Of a stretch of DNA of 32,572 nucleotides, positions 7,127-14,340 are shown piece after piece. The position numbers and the translations under genes were made by a program. The DNA is from Opitutaceae bacterium. Lineage in GTDB: Bacteria > Verrucomicrobiota > Verrucomicrobiia > Opitutales > Opitutaceae. The notes under the pieces were generated by a model that worked only from the letters and a program-made list of their open reading frames with translations, was not told the DNA's origin and ran no database searches. Location: contig SXSC01000007.1 in the NCBI GenBank assembly GCA_005792355.1, positions 1 to 32,572 on the forward strand. The letters are read 5' to 3'. Position 1 is the stretch's first letter. Every line of letters begins with the position of its first letter.

Positions 7127-8071
7127 TCAGCCGACGGCACCGGGGAAGAACTCCGGCAAAGCGCTCTCCGCCGCTTGCCGCAGGGCGAGGCATTGCTTGG
7201 GTGACGCGCTGCGGTAGGGCCAACGCAGCCGCGGGTGGAGCCCCGGCAGCCAGTGGCCCGCGACGGCAGCGGCTTTGTCGACGGCCATGTTCGGCAGCTT
7301 GAGCTCGGTGATCAGGGGCGCGACGTGGGCGAACCAAAAGGCCTGGATGCGGCGCTCGAGCGCGAGGCCGGCGGCCGGATCGGCGCGGCAGAGGTCGCTC
7401 CAGCGCTGCGCGCCCGCGGGGCTCAGGCAGGCGACGTTGGAATAGGCGCCGTGGGCGCCACAGGCGAGGCCGGTCGCCAGTGTGTGGCCCGGGATGAAGA
7501 CGGACACGCGCGTGAAGAGCAGCTGCATCGCCGCGAACCAGGTGTCGTCACCGCCGGGCACCTTCATGCCGACGATCCCGGGAATGCGGTCGACGAGCTG
7601 CGCCCACTCGGGCGGCGTGAGACGACGCTTCGCGTGCGGGGGATTGTAGACGACGAGCGGCACCGGCGCGGCCTCGGCAGCCATGGTGTCGAGAAACGCG
7701 ACGACCTCATCGAACGTCGGCGCAAACCAATCGGGCAAAATCACCTGAAACGCGCCCGGCGCCAGTGCCTTCGCCCGGCGCACGCGCTCGCGCGAAAGCT
7801 GCGGACTCATGTGGCAAGCGCCGATCTGAAACGGCGTGCCGGCGCGTCCGCAGCGCTCGGCGAGGAGCGCGCTCACACGGTCGAACTCGTCTTCGGTCTG
7901 CGTGTAGAATTCGCCCGCGCTGCCGTTGGAATACACGCCGTCGACCCGCGCGGCGACGAAGTGGTCGAGTTCGGCCGCGAGCAGGGCGAAGTCGATGGAG
8001 TCGTCACGGTTGATGGGCAGCAGCAGCGTGGCCCAGTTGCCGCGAATGTCGGTGGCGCGTGCGGGTTGCAT
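7127..8071 (-). CDS. N-acetylneuraminate lyase / DHDPS-family aldolase
   Basis: A 314-residue cytoplasmic (beta/alpha)8-barrel class I aldolase. The genomic setting between two sialidases and a symporter suggests cleavage of N-acetylneuraminate or a related nonulosonic acid into pyruvate and an N-acetylated hexosamine. Visible family marks are GSAGE (50-54, the carboxylate-binding loop), the catalytic Tyr in VYNPP (Y142) and the Schiff-base Lys in VGMKVPGGD (K170). Two positions depart from the textbook enzymes: the loop has Ala where NanA and DapA have Thr (GSTGE/GTTGE), and the stretch after the lysine is VPGG rather than the usual SSG-type sequence. Substrate specificity is therefore open. 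Its start lies seven bases after the symporter stop, indicating an operon. Confidence 0.78.
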   Translation of the reverse strand: MQPARATDIRGNWATLLLPINRDDSIDFALLAAELDHFVAARVDGVYSNGSAGEFYTQTEDEFDRVSALLAERCGRAGTPFQIGACHMSPQLSRERVRRAKALAPGAFQVILPDWFAPTFDEVVAFLDTMAAEAAPVPLVVYNPPHAKRRLTPPEWAQLVDRIPGIVGMKVPGGDDTWFAAMQLLFTRVSVFIPGHTLATGLACGAHGAYSNVACLSPAGAQRWSDLCRADPAAGLALERRIQAFWFAHVAPLITELKLPNMAVDKAAAVAGHWLPGLHPRLRWPYRSASPKQCLALRQAAESALPEFFPGAVG

Positions 8072-8078
8072 GGCTGAA

Positions 8079-9554
8079 TCACACCGGCGGCACGGCGGCG
8101 GGCCGCGAACGCACCGCGTCGAGCAGGCGGCTCGCAGCGTAGCCGACGACCACGCACACGGTGATGCCGGTGAGCGCGTAGAGATAAACGTGCACCTTGG
8201 TCTGGGTCTGCACGAGATAGAGCACGAACGCGCTGGCGACCGCGCCGGTGAGCACGCCGGCGGTGCGGGCGCGTCGCGTGAAAATCCCGAGGATGAACAG
8301 CCCGGCGAGGCCGCTCGACGTGAGGCCGACGAGGCGTTGGAAGAAATCGAAGGCCGACTCGATTGGCGTCACCGCGAGCAGGCACGCGAGCGCGACTGCC
8401 ACTACGCCCGCGATCGCCGTGATCGCCTTGGCGCTCCGTAGCCAGTGAGCATCGTCGCGCGGCGGGCCGAGGCGTTGGAGGAAATCGGTGACGATCACGG
8501 TGGAGGTGGCGTTGAGGCTCGTCGAAATCGCGGACTGGGCGGCGGCGAAAATCCCCGCGACCACGAGGCCGGCGACACCGGGCGGGAGCTCGCGCGCGAT
8601 GAAGAAGGGCAAGATCGCGTCGGCCTTCGGCAGGCCCGCGAGGTGCGCAGGATACTGGCGGTAGTAGACGAACATCGCCGTGCCCACGCCGAGCAGCAGG
8701 CAGGTGTTGAGGAGCGCGATGCCAGCATTGGTCCAGAGCGCGCGGCCCGCGGCCGGGACATCAGTGGTCGTCTGGTAGCGCTGGATCAGGCTCTGGTCGG
8801 AGATGTAGGGTACGAGCTGGGTGAACAGGCTGCCGACCAGCACGACCCAAATCGCGGTCGTGGTGTAGTCGCCCGACCAGCGGATCGAGCGGAACTTGTC
8901 GTGCGCGGAGGCGACCTGCACGAGGGTGCCGAAACCGCCGTCGAGCCGCCAGACGATCAGCGCGAAGCTGAGCAACGCCGCGCCGATGAGGAACACCGTC
9001 TGCGCGAAGTCCGTCCACACCACGCCCTCGATGCCGCCGACGACCGAATAGATCGCACTGACGGCGCCGATGAGGACGATGCAGACGATCACATTGAGAT
9101 CGGTGACGGCGGCGAGCGCCAGGGCGGGCAGATAGATGACGAGCGCCATGCGGCCGAGCTGGAGGAAAATGAAGGCGGTGGCGCCGTAGAGCCGCGCGGC
9201 GAGGCCGAAGCGCGTTTCCAAAAACTCGTAAGCCGAGGCCGAGCGCAGCCGCGCGAACACGGGCAGCAACACGAGAATCACGAGCGGCGCGAGCAGCACG
9301 ATGGGCGCGTTGACCCAGAAGATCGTCCAGTTTTCCGCGTAGGCTTTCGCGGGGATGGACATGTAGGAGATCGAGCTGACGTTGGAGATGCTGATGCCCA
9401 TCACCCACCACGGGATGCGGCGCCCGGCGGAAAAATAGTCGTTCGTGCTGCGGTTGCGCCGCGCGAACCAAAGGCCGAGCCAGAGCGTGCCGAGCAGGTA
9501 GGCACCGAGCGTGAGGTAATTGAGGCCGCCGAAGGCGACGGAAGCGGGCGACAT
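8079..9554 (-). CDS. Sodium:solute symporter (SSS family), probable sialic acid importer
   Basis: A 491-residue inner-membrane transporter of the SLC5/SSS family with about 13 hydrophobic segments. The N-terminus LNYLTLGAYLLGTLWLGLWF is followed by the family landmarks NDYFSAGRRIPWWVMGIS, the ISYMSIPAKAY helix, the SASAYEFLETRFG loop, GGIEGVVWTDFAQ, SDQSLIQRY and VAGIFAAAQSAISTSLN. These are typical of SSS members that import sialic acids, sugars or related acids with sodium. Location in one operon with two sialidases and a neuraminate lyase-like aldolase favours sialic acid as cargo, but that is inferred. It lies 36 bases after sialidase 2 and seven before the aldolase. A second symporter of the same family lies at the right edge of the window. 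Confidence 0.85.
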   Translation of the reverse strand: MSPASVAFGGLNYLTLGAYLLGTLWLGLWFARRNRSTNDYFSAGRRIPWWVMGISISNVSSISYMSIPAKAYAENWTIFWVNAPIVLLAPLVILVLLPVFARLRSASAYEFLETRFGLAARLYGATAFIFLQLGRMALVIYLPALALAAVTDLNVIVCIVLIGAVSAIYSVVGGIEGVVWTDFAQTVFLIGAALLSFALIVWRLDGGFGTLVQVASAHDKFRSIRWSGDYTTTAIWVVLVGSLFTQLVPYISDQSLIQRYQTTTDVPAAGRALWTNAGIALLNTCLLLGVGTAMFVYYRQYPAHLAGLPKADAILPFFIARELPPGVAGLVVAGIFAAAQSAISTSLNATSTVIVTDFLQRLGPPRDDAHWLRSAKAITAIAGVVAVALACLLAVTPIESAFDFFQRLVGLTSSGLAGLFILGIFTRRARTAGVLTGAVASAFVLYLVQTQTKVHVYLYALTGITVCVVVGYAASRLLDAVRSRPAAVPPV

Positions 9555-9590
9555 GGGAAGCGGGACGAAGCGGGCGAGGAGCGCGGCGGC

Positions 9591-10853
9591 TCAGGGCGGC
9601 GCGGGCCCGGCGGTGAGCCAGGCGAGGTTGAAGCGCGCGAGCGTGAGGCGCGCGTAGGGCCAGTCGGTGCGCGTGGAGTTGGGGCGCGTCGCTCCGGGGC
9701 GGCCGCTCTCGTAGAAACACAGGAGCGTGCCGTCGGGGAGCACGGCGAGATCGCTATAGGCGCTCGGGCCCGGCTCGAGCGTGCGTGTCGCAGCCCACGT
9801 GCGCCCGTCGTCGTGGCTGAGTTTGACGGAGAGGTTTTGGCGGTCGCGGCGGGCCCCGGGCGCGGCCTTGCCGTCGGCGCGCTCGAGTGACGCGGGGCCA
9901 GCGAAGAGCAGGTGCGTTTTTCCAGAAGCGGCGGGATCGGCGTAACTGAAGAGGCTCGCCTGGCAGATGGGCTCGGGCAACGCCTCGGCGAATTCGGGGC
10001 GGCTCCACCCGGTCGCGCCGTCGCGGCTGAACACGACGATCTTGCGGTGCGACGGGGCGTGGTTGCGCGCGACGAGCATCACGCGGCCGTCGCCGAGTTG
10101 CGCGACGGTGGCCTCGCTGACGGCGGGCGTGGTGGCAGTGTTGGGGACCGCGATTTCGCCGCGCTGCCACGTGGCGCCGCGATCATCGCTGAAGAGCGTC
10201 GCGACGACGGCCTGGCCGTGCGCGCCGCCCTCGGCCTTGGCGAGCCACACGGGGACGACGAGACGGCCGCTGCGGAGCTGGATGCCGTGACAGGGGCCGG
10301 TCGCGATCACGCGCCACGGCCATTCCGGGCGGATGCGATCGGCGGCGGCGGTGATGTCGACAGGCCGGCTCCACGTGACGCCGTCGTCGGTGCTCCGCAC
10401 GTAGAAAGTGCGCATGTATTCGACGCAGTAGATGAAGTGCACGGTGCCGTCGCGGTCGGCGATGGCGACGGGGTTGTTCACCGTTTGTTGTCCCGGCTCG
10501 CCGATGACCTTGCCGGGCGGCTGGTCGGCGTTGGCGGGATTGCGCGGCAAGCGCGGGCCGAGGTGCGCGATCTGGCGGGCACGGTCGAAGGTGCGGCCGC
10601 CGTCGGTGCTGCGCCGCTGGTGAATCTCGATCTCCCCCCAGTCGAGGCCGGAGTATTTCCGCGCCTCGCAGAAGGTGAGCACGGTGCCCTTGGCCGTCAC
10701 GACGAGGGCCGGGATGCGATAAGAGACGAAACCGTCGGTCTTTTCCTCGAAGAGATGGGTTTTTTCGAGGAACGGCGTGGCGGCACGGGCGGGGGCTCGG
10801 CAAAGGAGAATCGCGCCGATGGCGGCTAAGAGCGGGACGGAGTATCGGAGCAT
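9591..10853 (-). CDS. Exo-alpha-sialidase, GH33-type (sialidase 2)
   Basis: A 420-residue exported sialidase paralogous to the one at 5913-7073. The start at 10853 gives a clean signal peptide (MLRYSVPLLAAIGAILL, cleavage after APARA); an upstream in-frame ATG at 10904 would add residues within the preceding remnant gene. The RIP motif starts at R46. Asp boxes are STDGGRTF (82-89), STDDGVTW (154-161), SDDRGATW (222-229), SRDGATGW (276-283) and SHDDGRTW (346-353). Likely catalytic residues are R46, R263 and R338 (Arg triad), D71, E247 and Y366. It lies first among the intact genes of the sialic acid operon, directly after the chimeric receptor remnant whose former promoter probably drives it. 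Its C-terminus FNLAWL is the sequence duplicated in that remnant. Confidence 0.88.
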   Translation of the reverse strand: MLRYSVPLLAAIGAILLCRAPARAATPFLEKTHLFEEKTDGFVSYRIPALVVTAKGTVLTFCEARKYSGLDWGEIEIHQRRSTDGGRTFDRARQIAHLGPRLPRNPANADQPPGKVIGEPGQQTVNNPVAIADRDGTVHFIYCVEYMRTFYVRSTDDGVTWSRPVDITAAADRIRPEWPWRVIATGPCHGIQLRSGRLVVPVWLAKAEGGAHGQAVVATLFSDDRGATWQRGEIAVPNTATTPAVSEATVAQLGDGRVMLVARNHAPSHRKIVVFSRDGATGWSRPEFAEALPEPICQASLFSYADPAASGKTHLLFAGPASLERADGKAAPGARRDRQNLSVKLSHDDGRTWAATRTLEPGPSAYSDLAVLPDGTLLCFYESGRPGATRPNSTRTDWPYARLTLARFNLAWLTAGPAPP

Positions 10854-10900
10854 CGAGATCGGTTCAGACGGACGGGGGCTTGGGGCGAAGCGGGTGAATT

Positions 10901-11242
10901 TCATCGGTGCGGCGTTTTGGCGTCGACGGGAAGCAGAGCCCGCAGCTCGCGACCGTCGAGCAGCCAGGCGAGGTTGAAGACGGCGACGTTCATCGGGATG
11001 TTCTCGATGGGCGCGTTCATGCGCGTAGCCTCGGCGGCGTTGGTGGACTGGTAGCCGATGTCCTTGGACGTGGTGACTTCGAAGGCGGAGAGCTGCACGG
11101 GGTCTTCTTTGGCGGCAGGGCGGGCGGCGGCGGGAGCGGTCTGGGCGACGGCGGAGGTTTGGACCGCCAGAGGCAGCGCGGCACTCACGGCCAGCGCGAA
11201 CAGGGTGGCAAGGCGGAGACGGGAGGCAGGGGGCAGGTGCAT
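10901..11242 (-). pseudogene. Chimeric remnant: TonB-receptor N-terminus joined to a sialidase C-terminus
   Basis: A 113-codon frame. Residues 1-88 match the start of the TonB-dependent receptor at 23299-25680 almost position by position: signal MHLPPAS and ATLFALA, then LSAFEVTTSKDIGYQS, a TRMNAPIENIPMNVAVFN stretch, the beginning of a plug domain. At residues 89-90 (FN) the match ends and the protein continues LAWLLDGRELRALL to a stop, resembling the FNLAWL C-terminus of the neighbouring sialidases. Bases 10962-10978 (AGCCAGGCGAGGTTGAA) are identical to 9616-9632 in sialidase 2, and GGTTGAA is also present at the matching point of the receptor gene. The best reading is a deletion that joined a receptor gene to a sialidase gene at that microhomology. 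It can have neither parent function, though it may still carry the operon's promoter and leader. Confidence 0.8.
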
Positions 11243-11360
11243 GGCAGGTTGGTTTGAGTTCCGAAGGCAGGGGTGGCGAGACACGCCAGAACGGTTCCGA
11301 GAGTACGCGGTTTTTCCGGGCGAGGAAACAGATTTTGGGCGATCCCAAGTTTGAACCGCG
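11243..11360 (-). promoter_or_regulatory. Receptor-gene leader, copy 1 (conserved upstream region)
   Basis: Upstream of the chimeric remnant, this stretch aligns with 25681-25798 upstream of the intact receptor. Read on the minus strand, shared blocks are CCCAAAAYCTGTTTCCTCGC, GGCGTGTCYCGCC and CCTGCC directly before the ATG. A TTTCC/GGAAA inverted repeat at 11313-11328 is present in both. This probably holds the promoter and operator for the sialidase operon. No confident -10/-35 pair was identified. Confidence 0.5.
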
Positions 11361-11458
11361 AGCCCCGGCCCTGCCCGCTTGGCGGCATCTCGAGGCCGTC
11401 GCCCTTCCCCGCCTTGGTCGCTACGGCGTGCCTTGCTCGCTGGGAGTAGGCGGCGGGA

Positions 11459-12832
11459 TCAGCCGTGGCCGCGCGGTGCTTCGATGGCGCCGCGCACGGC
11501 GTCGACCATCCGTCGCTGGTGTTTCTCCACGCCGGCCATGATCGACTTCACCTTGGCGCGGGCGGCGGCGGGATTTTTGTGAATGGCGGAAAGCCGCGAC
11601 CAGAGCTGCGGGCCGTTGGTTTCATCGATTTCGAAGAACCAATCGTCGGCGCCAATATCGCGGTACATCTGGCCTTTGCAGGTGTCGGTGGGCTGCCGGA
11701 TGTAGAACGTCGGCGTGCCGACGTGCAGGGCGATGAGCGGCGAGTGGCACTCGATGCTCACGACCGCGAGGGCGCGCGCGTAAATCGAGGCGGCCTCGTC
11801 GGGCATCCAGTAGGTGTTGCGCCAAACGACGTTCTTTTTCACGTCAGCGGGCAGCGGCGCAATCACGTGGTCGCGCGCGAGCTCGATTTCGTAGGTCATC
11901 TCCGGGCAGACGAAGGCGCGGTGGCCGGTGGCGCGCACGTAGGCGGTGATGAGGTCGCGGAGCTTGGCGAGGTCGAGCTCGGTGGTACGGTCGTTGACGG
12001 CGTCCTTCACGGCGTCGTCGGGCGTGGCTTTGCGCGGCGGCGTCATGCGGTGGTAGGGTGTGTAACGCAGGCGCGGGATGACGCAGATGAACTTGCCCTC
12101 CTCGAGCCCCTTGTCGCGCAGGTAGGCGAGGCCGCGGGCCTCATCGCGCAGCGACATGCCGAGCTGGGCATCGGGGCCGAATTCGACGATGGGCGCCTTC
12201 ACGCGCTGTGCCTTTAGGTAGTCGCGCGTGATGGTGTCGCGGCAGAAAAAGAACGCGGCGCGGTCCATGATCGTGCGCGGGTCGCCGGCGAGGGTGCCGG
12301 GCGGCAGCTTGAGCGCGCGCTCGCGGAGGCTCTTCAACGTGCCGCCTTCGGGATCGCGGCCCGCGCCGAAGCCGGAGATCGGATCGGCGGAGACGCCGAA
12401 GACACCGACGGGTTTTCCCGTGGCGTTGACGAAGGCGACGGCGTGGTTCGACGCGGGAAAGCCGGAGCCGCTGCCGCTGAGGTAGAGATCGGCGTCGGCC
12501 CAGGCCTGCGTGAGCGCGGGCGTGGTGGGCTTGCCCTCGGCGTTGACGCTGCCCTCGACGAAGCGCAGGCGCGGGAAGGCCTTGGTAAGCAAATCACGCG
12601 AACCGTGGCCGAGGTTGCCGGGCCAGAGCATCAGCTCAGCCTCGGGAAAGTGTTTCTCGAGGATGTTGAGCGCGCCGGGCGTGTGGCCGACATCGCCGAT
12701 GTTCACGCTCTGCCACGAGGAGCGGAGGAGAATGCGTGGCGGGCGTTTCGAGTCGGCGGCGCGCAGCGGGCGCGAGAGCGCGGCGGTTGCGGCCACGGTA
12801 GCGGCCGAGGCGAGGAAGTGGCGGCGATTCAT
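11459..12832 (-). CDS. Tat-leader polysaccharide pyruvyl transferase-like protein (paralogue 1)
   Basis: A 457-residue member of the polysaccharide pyruvyl transferase (PS_pyruv_trans, CsaB/GT-B-like) family. It begins NRRHFLASAATVAATAALS, a twin-arginine leader, so it is predicted to be exported folded. The core starts with ILLRSSWQSVNIGDVGHTPGAL (N-x-G-D at 44-47), the usual opening of the family. Later landmarks are FFFCRDT (194-200, in place of the common RD-x-S), CPEMTYE (309-315) and SIECHSPLIALHVGTP (359-374), where the family often has an R-x-H motif; the His is H363. Known relatives add pyruvate ketals to cell-wall or capsular sugars using phosphoenolpyruvate in the cytoplasm, which sits badly with export. 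It is closest to paralogue 3 and lies 98 bases after paralogue 2. The reaction is unknown. Confidence 0.72.
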   Translation of the reverse strand: MNRRHFLASAATVAATAALSRPLRAADSKRPPRILLRSSWQSVNIGDVGHTPGALNILEKHFPEAELMLWPGNLGHGSRDLLTKAFPRLRFVEGSVNAEGKPTTPALTQAWADADLYLSGSGSGFPASNHAVAFVNATGKPVGVFGVSADPISGFGAGRDPEGGTLKSLRERALKLPPGTLAGDPRTIMDRAAFFFCRDTITRDYLKAQRVKAPIVEFGPDAQLGMSLRDEARGLAYLRDKGLEEGKFICVIPRLRYTPYHRMTPPRKATPDDAVKDAVNDRTTELDLAKLRDLITAYVRATGHRAFVCPEMTYEIELARDHVIAPLPADVKKNVVWRNTYWMPDEAASIYARALAVVSIECHSPLIALHVGTPTFYIRQPTDTCKGQMYRDIGADDWFFEIDETNGPQLWSRLSAIHKNPAAARAKVKSIMAGVEKHQRRMVDAVRGAIEAPRGHG

Positions 12833-12853
12833 GGGAGAAATTCGGGGTTTGAA

Positions 12854-12927
12854 GTAGGGCGGGTCTGTTACCCGCCTTTGGTGCGAACAATCAAGAAACG
12901 AAAGGGCGGGTCACAGACCCGCCCTAC
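12854..12927. repeat. REPIN-like doublet hairpin, family II
   Basis: Two 23-bp arms, 12854-12876 and 12905-12927, are inverted copies with one mismatch. Each arm is itself a hairpin: GGCGGGT-CTGTT-ACCCGCC and GGCGGGT-CACAG-ACCCGCC. The 28-bp spacer is unrelated. It lies between pyruvyl transferase paralogues 2 and 1 and could attenuate transcription between them, though there is no T-tract. Confidence 0.8.
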
Positions 12928-12930
12928 TTT

Positions 12931-14199
12931 TCAGGCGCCGATGATTCCCTTCAGCACGTTCATCTGCGACTTGGCGCGATCCTCGACGTAGGCCATGGTT
13001 TTTTTGACTTTGGCCTGCGCCGCCGGGTAATCCCGGTGGATGCCCATCAGAATCTCGAACATCTTTTTCGCGGGCGTGGCGTCGAATTCGGGCGCCCATT
13101 CCTCCAGGCCGATGTCCTTAAACATCCAGCATTTTGGCGAATGGAATTCGGAGAACGTGTGCAACATCGGCCGGCCCATCGCGAGGGCCATGATGGGCGT
13201 GTGCGGCTCGTGGCAGATGACGGTGTGCGCGCGAGCGTAGAAGGAGCAGGCTTCGTCCACATTCCAGAATTCGTCGAAGTTCACGACGTGCCGCTTGAGC
13301 GTGTCGGGCAGCGGATCGTAGACGAACTGCTTGTTGTAGATCATTTCCTTCTGCACCTCGGGGGCGATGACGACTTTGCCGCCGGTTTCCTTCACCCACA
13401 TCGCGATGAGGTCCTGATAGACTTTGGCCCGCCGGGTGTCGTCGGCGATGTTCGCCGGCGTCGGGTGGAGCGGGTTGAGTTTTTGCGGCCGGCTGTCGTC
13501 CACCCCGGGGCTGCTGGGCGAGTGCGTGCGAAGCTGCAACGTGATGAACTTCCTCTCCTCCAGGCCGTGCTTCTTCAGACGGGCCAGCGCCCTTTCCTCG
13601 TCGCGCACGTCGATGCCGAAGCAGCCGTCGGGCGCGAATTCGAGGACGGGCGGCTTGATGCCCGCGCTCCGGAGCATGGCGAGCGTCTTGGAATCGCGGC
13701 AGTAGATGAAGGCGGCGCTGTTGAGCAGCGCGACGCGCTCCGCTGCGCCGGGCCCGTTGATCATGTCGGGGAAATACGACTGGGCCTGCAGGCCCCAGGG
13801 CTTGCCGATCTTCCGGCAGTGGATCATGAAATCGGTGCTCTGGCCCATCCCGGGTCCACGGAGAAAAAAGTCGGAGCGCTGGATGGCCCGCTGGATGGCT
13901 CCGTCCTTTTCGGAGAGCGAGCCCTTGACGATCTCCAGCTGCGGGAACCGCCGTTTGAGCATCGCGTCCACCTGCGCGTTGGTGTTGGCGGCCCAGAGGA
14001 TGACATTCGCCTGAGGCAGATACTGCTCGAGAAAGCGCAAGGTGCCCGGCGTGTGGCCGACGTCGCCGATGTTTTTGACCGCCCAACCACATTGCAGCAG
14101 GACGGTCTTCCGCGGCTTGGTGGTTTGGCCGACGGCGGGCAAGGCGCTCGCGCCGAGCGCGAGGCCGGACGTTTTTAGAAAGGTGCGGCGTGAGATCAT
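12931..14199 (-). CDS. Tat-leader polysaccharide pyruvyl transferase-like protein (paralogue 2)
   Basis: A 422-residue member of the same family as its neighbours but more diverged. The ATG at 14199 is chosen because it opens MISRRTFLKTSGLALGASAL, a textbook twin-arginine leader ending near PAVGQ; a longer frame to 14280 has no protein-like sequence. The core begins VLLQCGWAVKNIGDVGHTPGTL (N-x-G-D at 43-46). It has FIYCRDSKTL in the RD position and an ICHEPHTPIMALAMGRP segment in place of the CHSPLIALHVGTP of the other two. No Shine-Dalgarno sequence is obvious. It follows a TonB-receptor C-terminal remnant by 43 bases and precedes paralogue 1, from which a doublet hairpin separates it. Substrate and reaction are unknown. 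Confidence 0.7.
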   Translation of the reverse strand: MISRRTFLKTSGLALGASALPAVGQTTKPRKTVLLQCGWAVKNIGDVGHTPGTLRFLEQYLPQANVILWAANTNAQVDAMLKRRFPQLEIVKGSLSEKDGAIQRAIQRSDFFLRGPGMGQSTDFMIHCRKIGKPWGLQAQSYFPDMINGPGAAERVALLNSAAFIYCRDSKTLAMLRSAGIKPPVLEFAPDGCFGIDVRDEERALARLKKHGLEERKFITLQLRTHSPSSPGVDDSRPQKLNPLHPTPANIADDTRRAKVYQDLIAMWVKETGGKVVIAPEVQKEMIYNKQFVYDPLPDTLKRHVVNFDEFWNVDEACSFYARAHTVICHEPHTPIMALAMGRPMLHTFSEFHSPKCWMFKDIGLEEWAPEFDATPAKKMFEILMGIHRDYPAAQAKVKKTMAYVEDRAKSQMNVLKGIIGA

Positions 14200-14242
14200 T
14201 TTGGAAGTAGGATGAAGTTGAGTGACGTGAAGTGCGGCGGGT

Positions 14243-14320
14243 TCAGAAGGTCTCCTGCACGCCCACGTTCCAATAGGCACGGTCGTCGGCGGTGGTGGTG
14301 AGGCAGTGGCAACCGTTCAT
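14243..14320 (-). pseudogene. C-terminal remnant of a TonB-dependent receptor
   Basis: A 25-codon frame ending RAYWNVGVQETF. The last nine residues WNVGVQETF align with WYVGVKGTF at the end of the large receptor at 18027-21593, and the DNA around the two stop codons is also alike (tca-x-aa-x-gt then cacgcccac). A final Phe on the last barrel strand is characteristic of outer-membrane proteins. The rest of this receptor is missing; paralogue 3 occupies the space where it would lie. This is a second, independent case of receptor loss in the locus. Confidence 0.6.
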
Positions 14321-14340
14321 GGCGGGAGCGAAAGAAAGAA

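Noticed and set aside
6198..8077. Plus-strand open frames opposite sialidase 1 and the aldolase
   Set aside because: They mirror the codon structure of the real genes and have no recognisable fold or motif.
8445..9890. Long open frame on the plus strand opposite the symporter and sialidase 2
   Set aside because: It is rich in Arg, Asp, Glu and Gly without domain logic and lies wholly antisense to genes with clear motifs. High GC content keeps stops rare on the opposite strand.
10901..11284. A small intact exported protein
   Set aside because: The sequence is explained fully as a receptor N-terminus plus a sialidase C-terminus with an identifiable junction, so an independent small gene is less likely.
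12854..12927. Rho-independent terminator after paralogue 2
   Set aside because: The stems are strong but no run of T follows on either strand, and each arm folds alone, which fits a REPIN-like element better.
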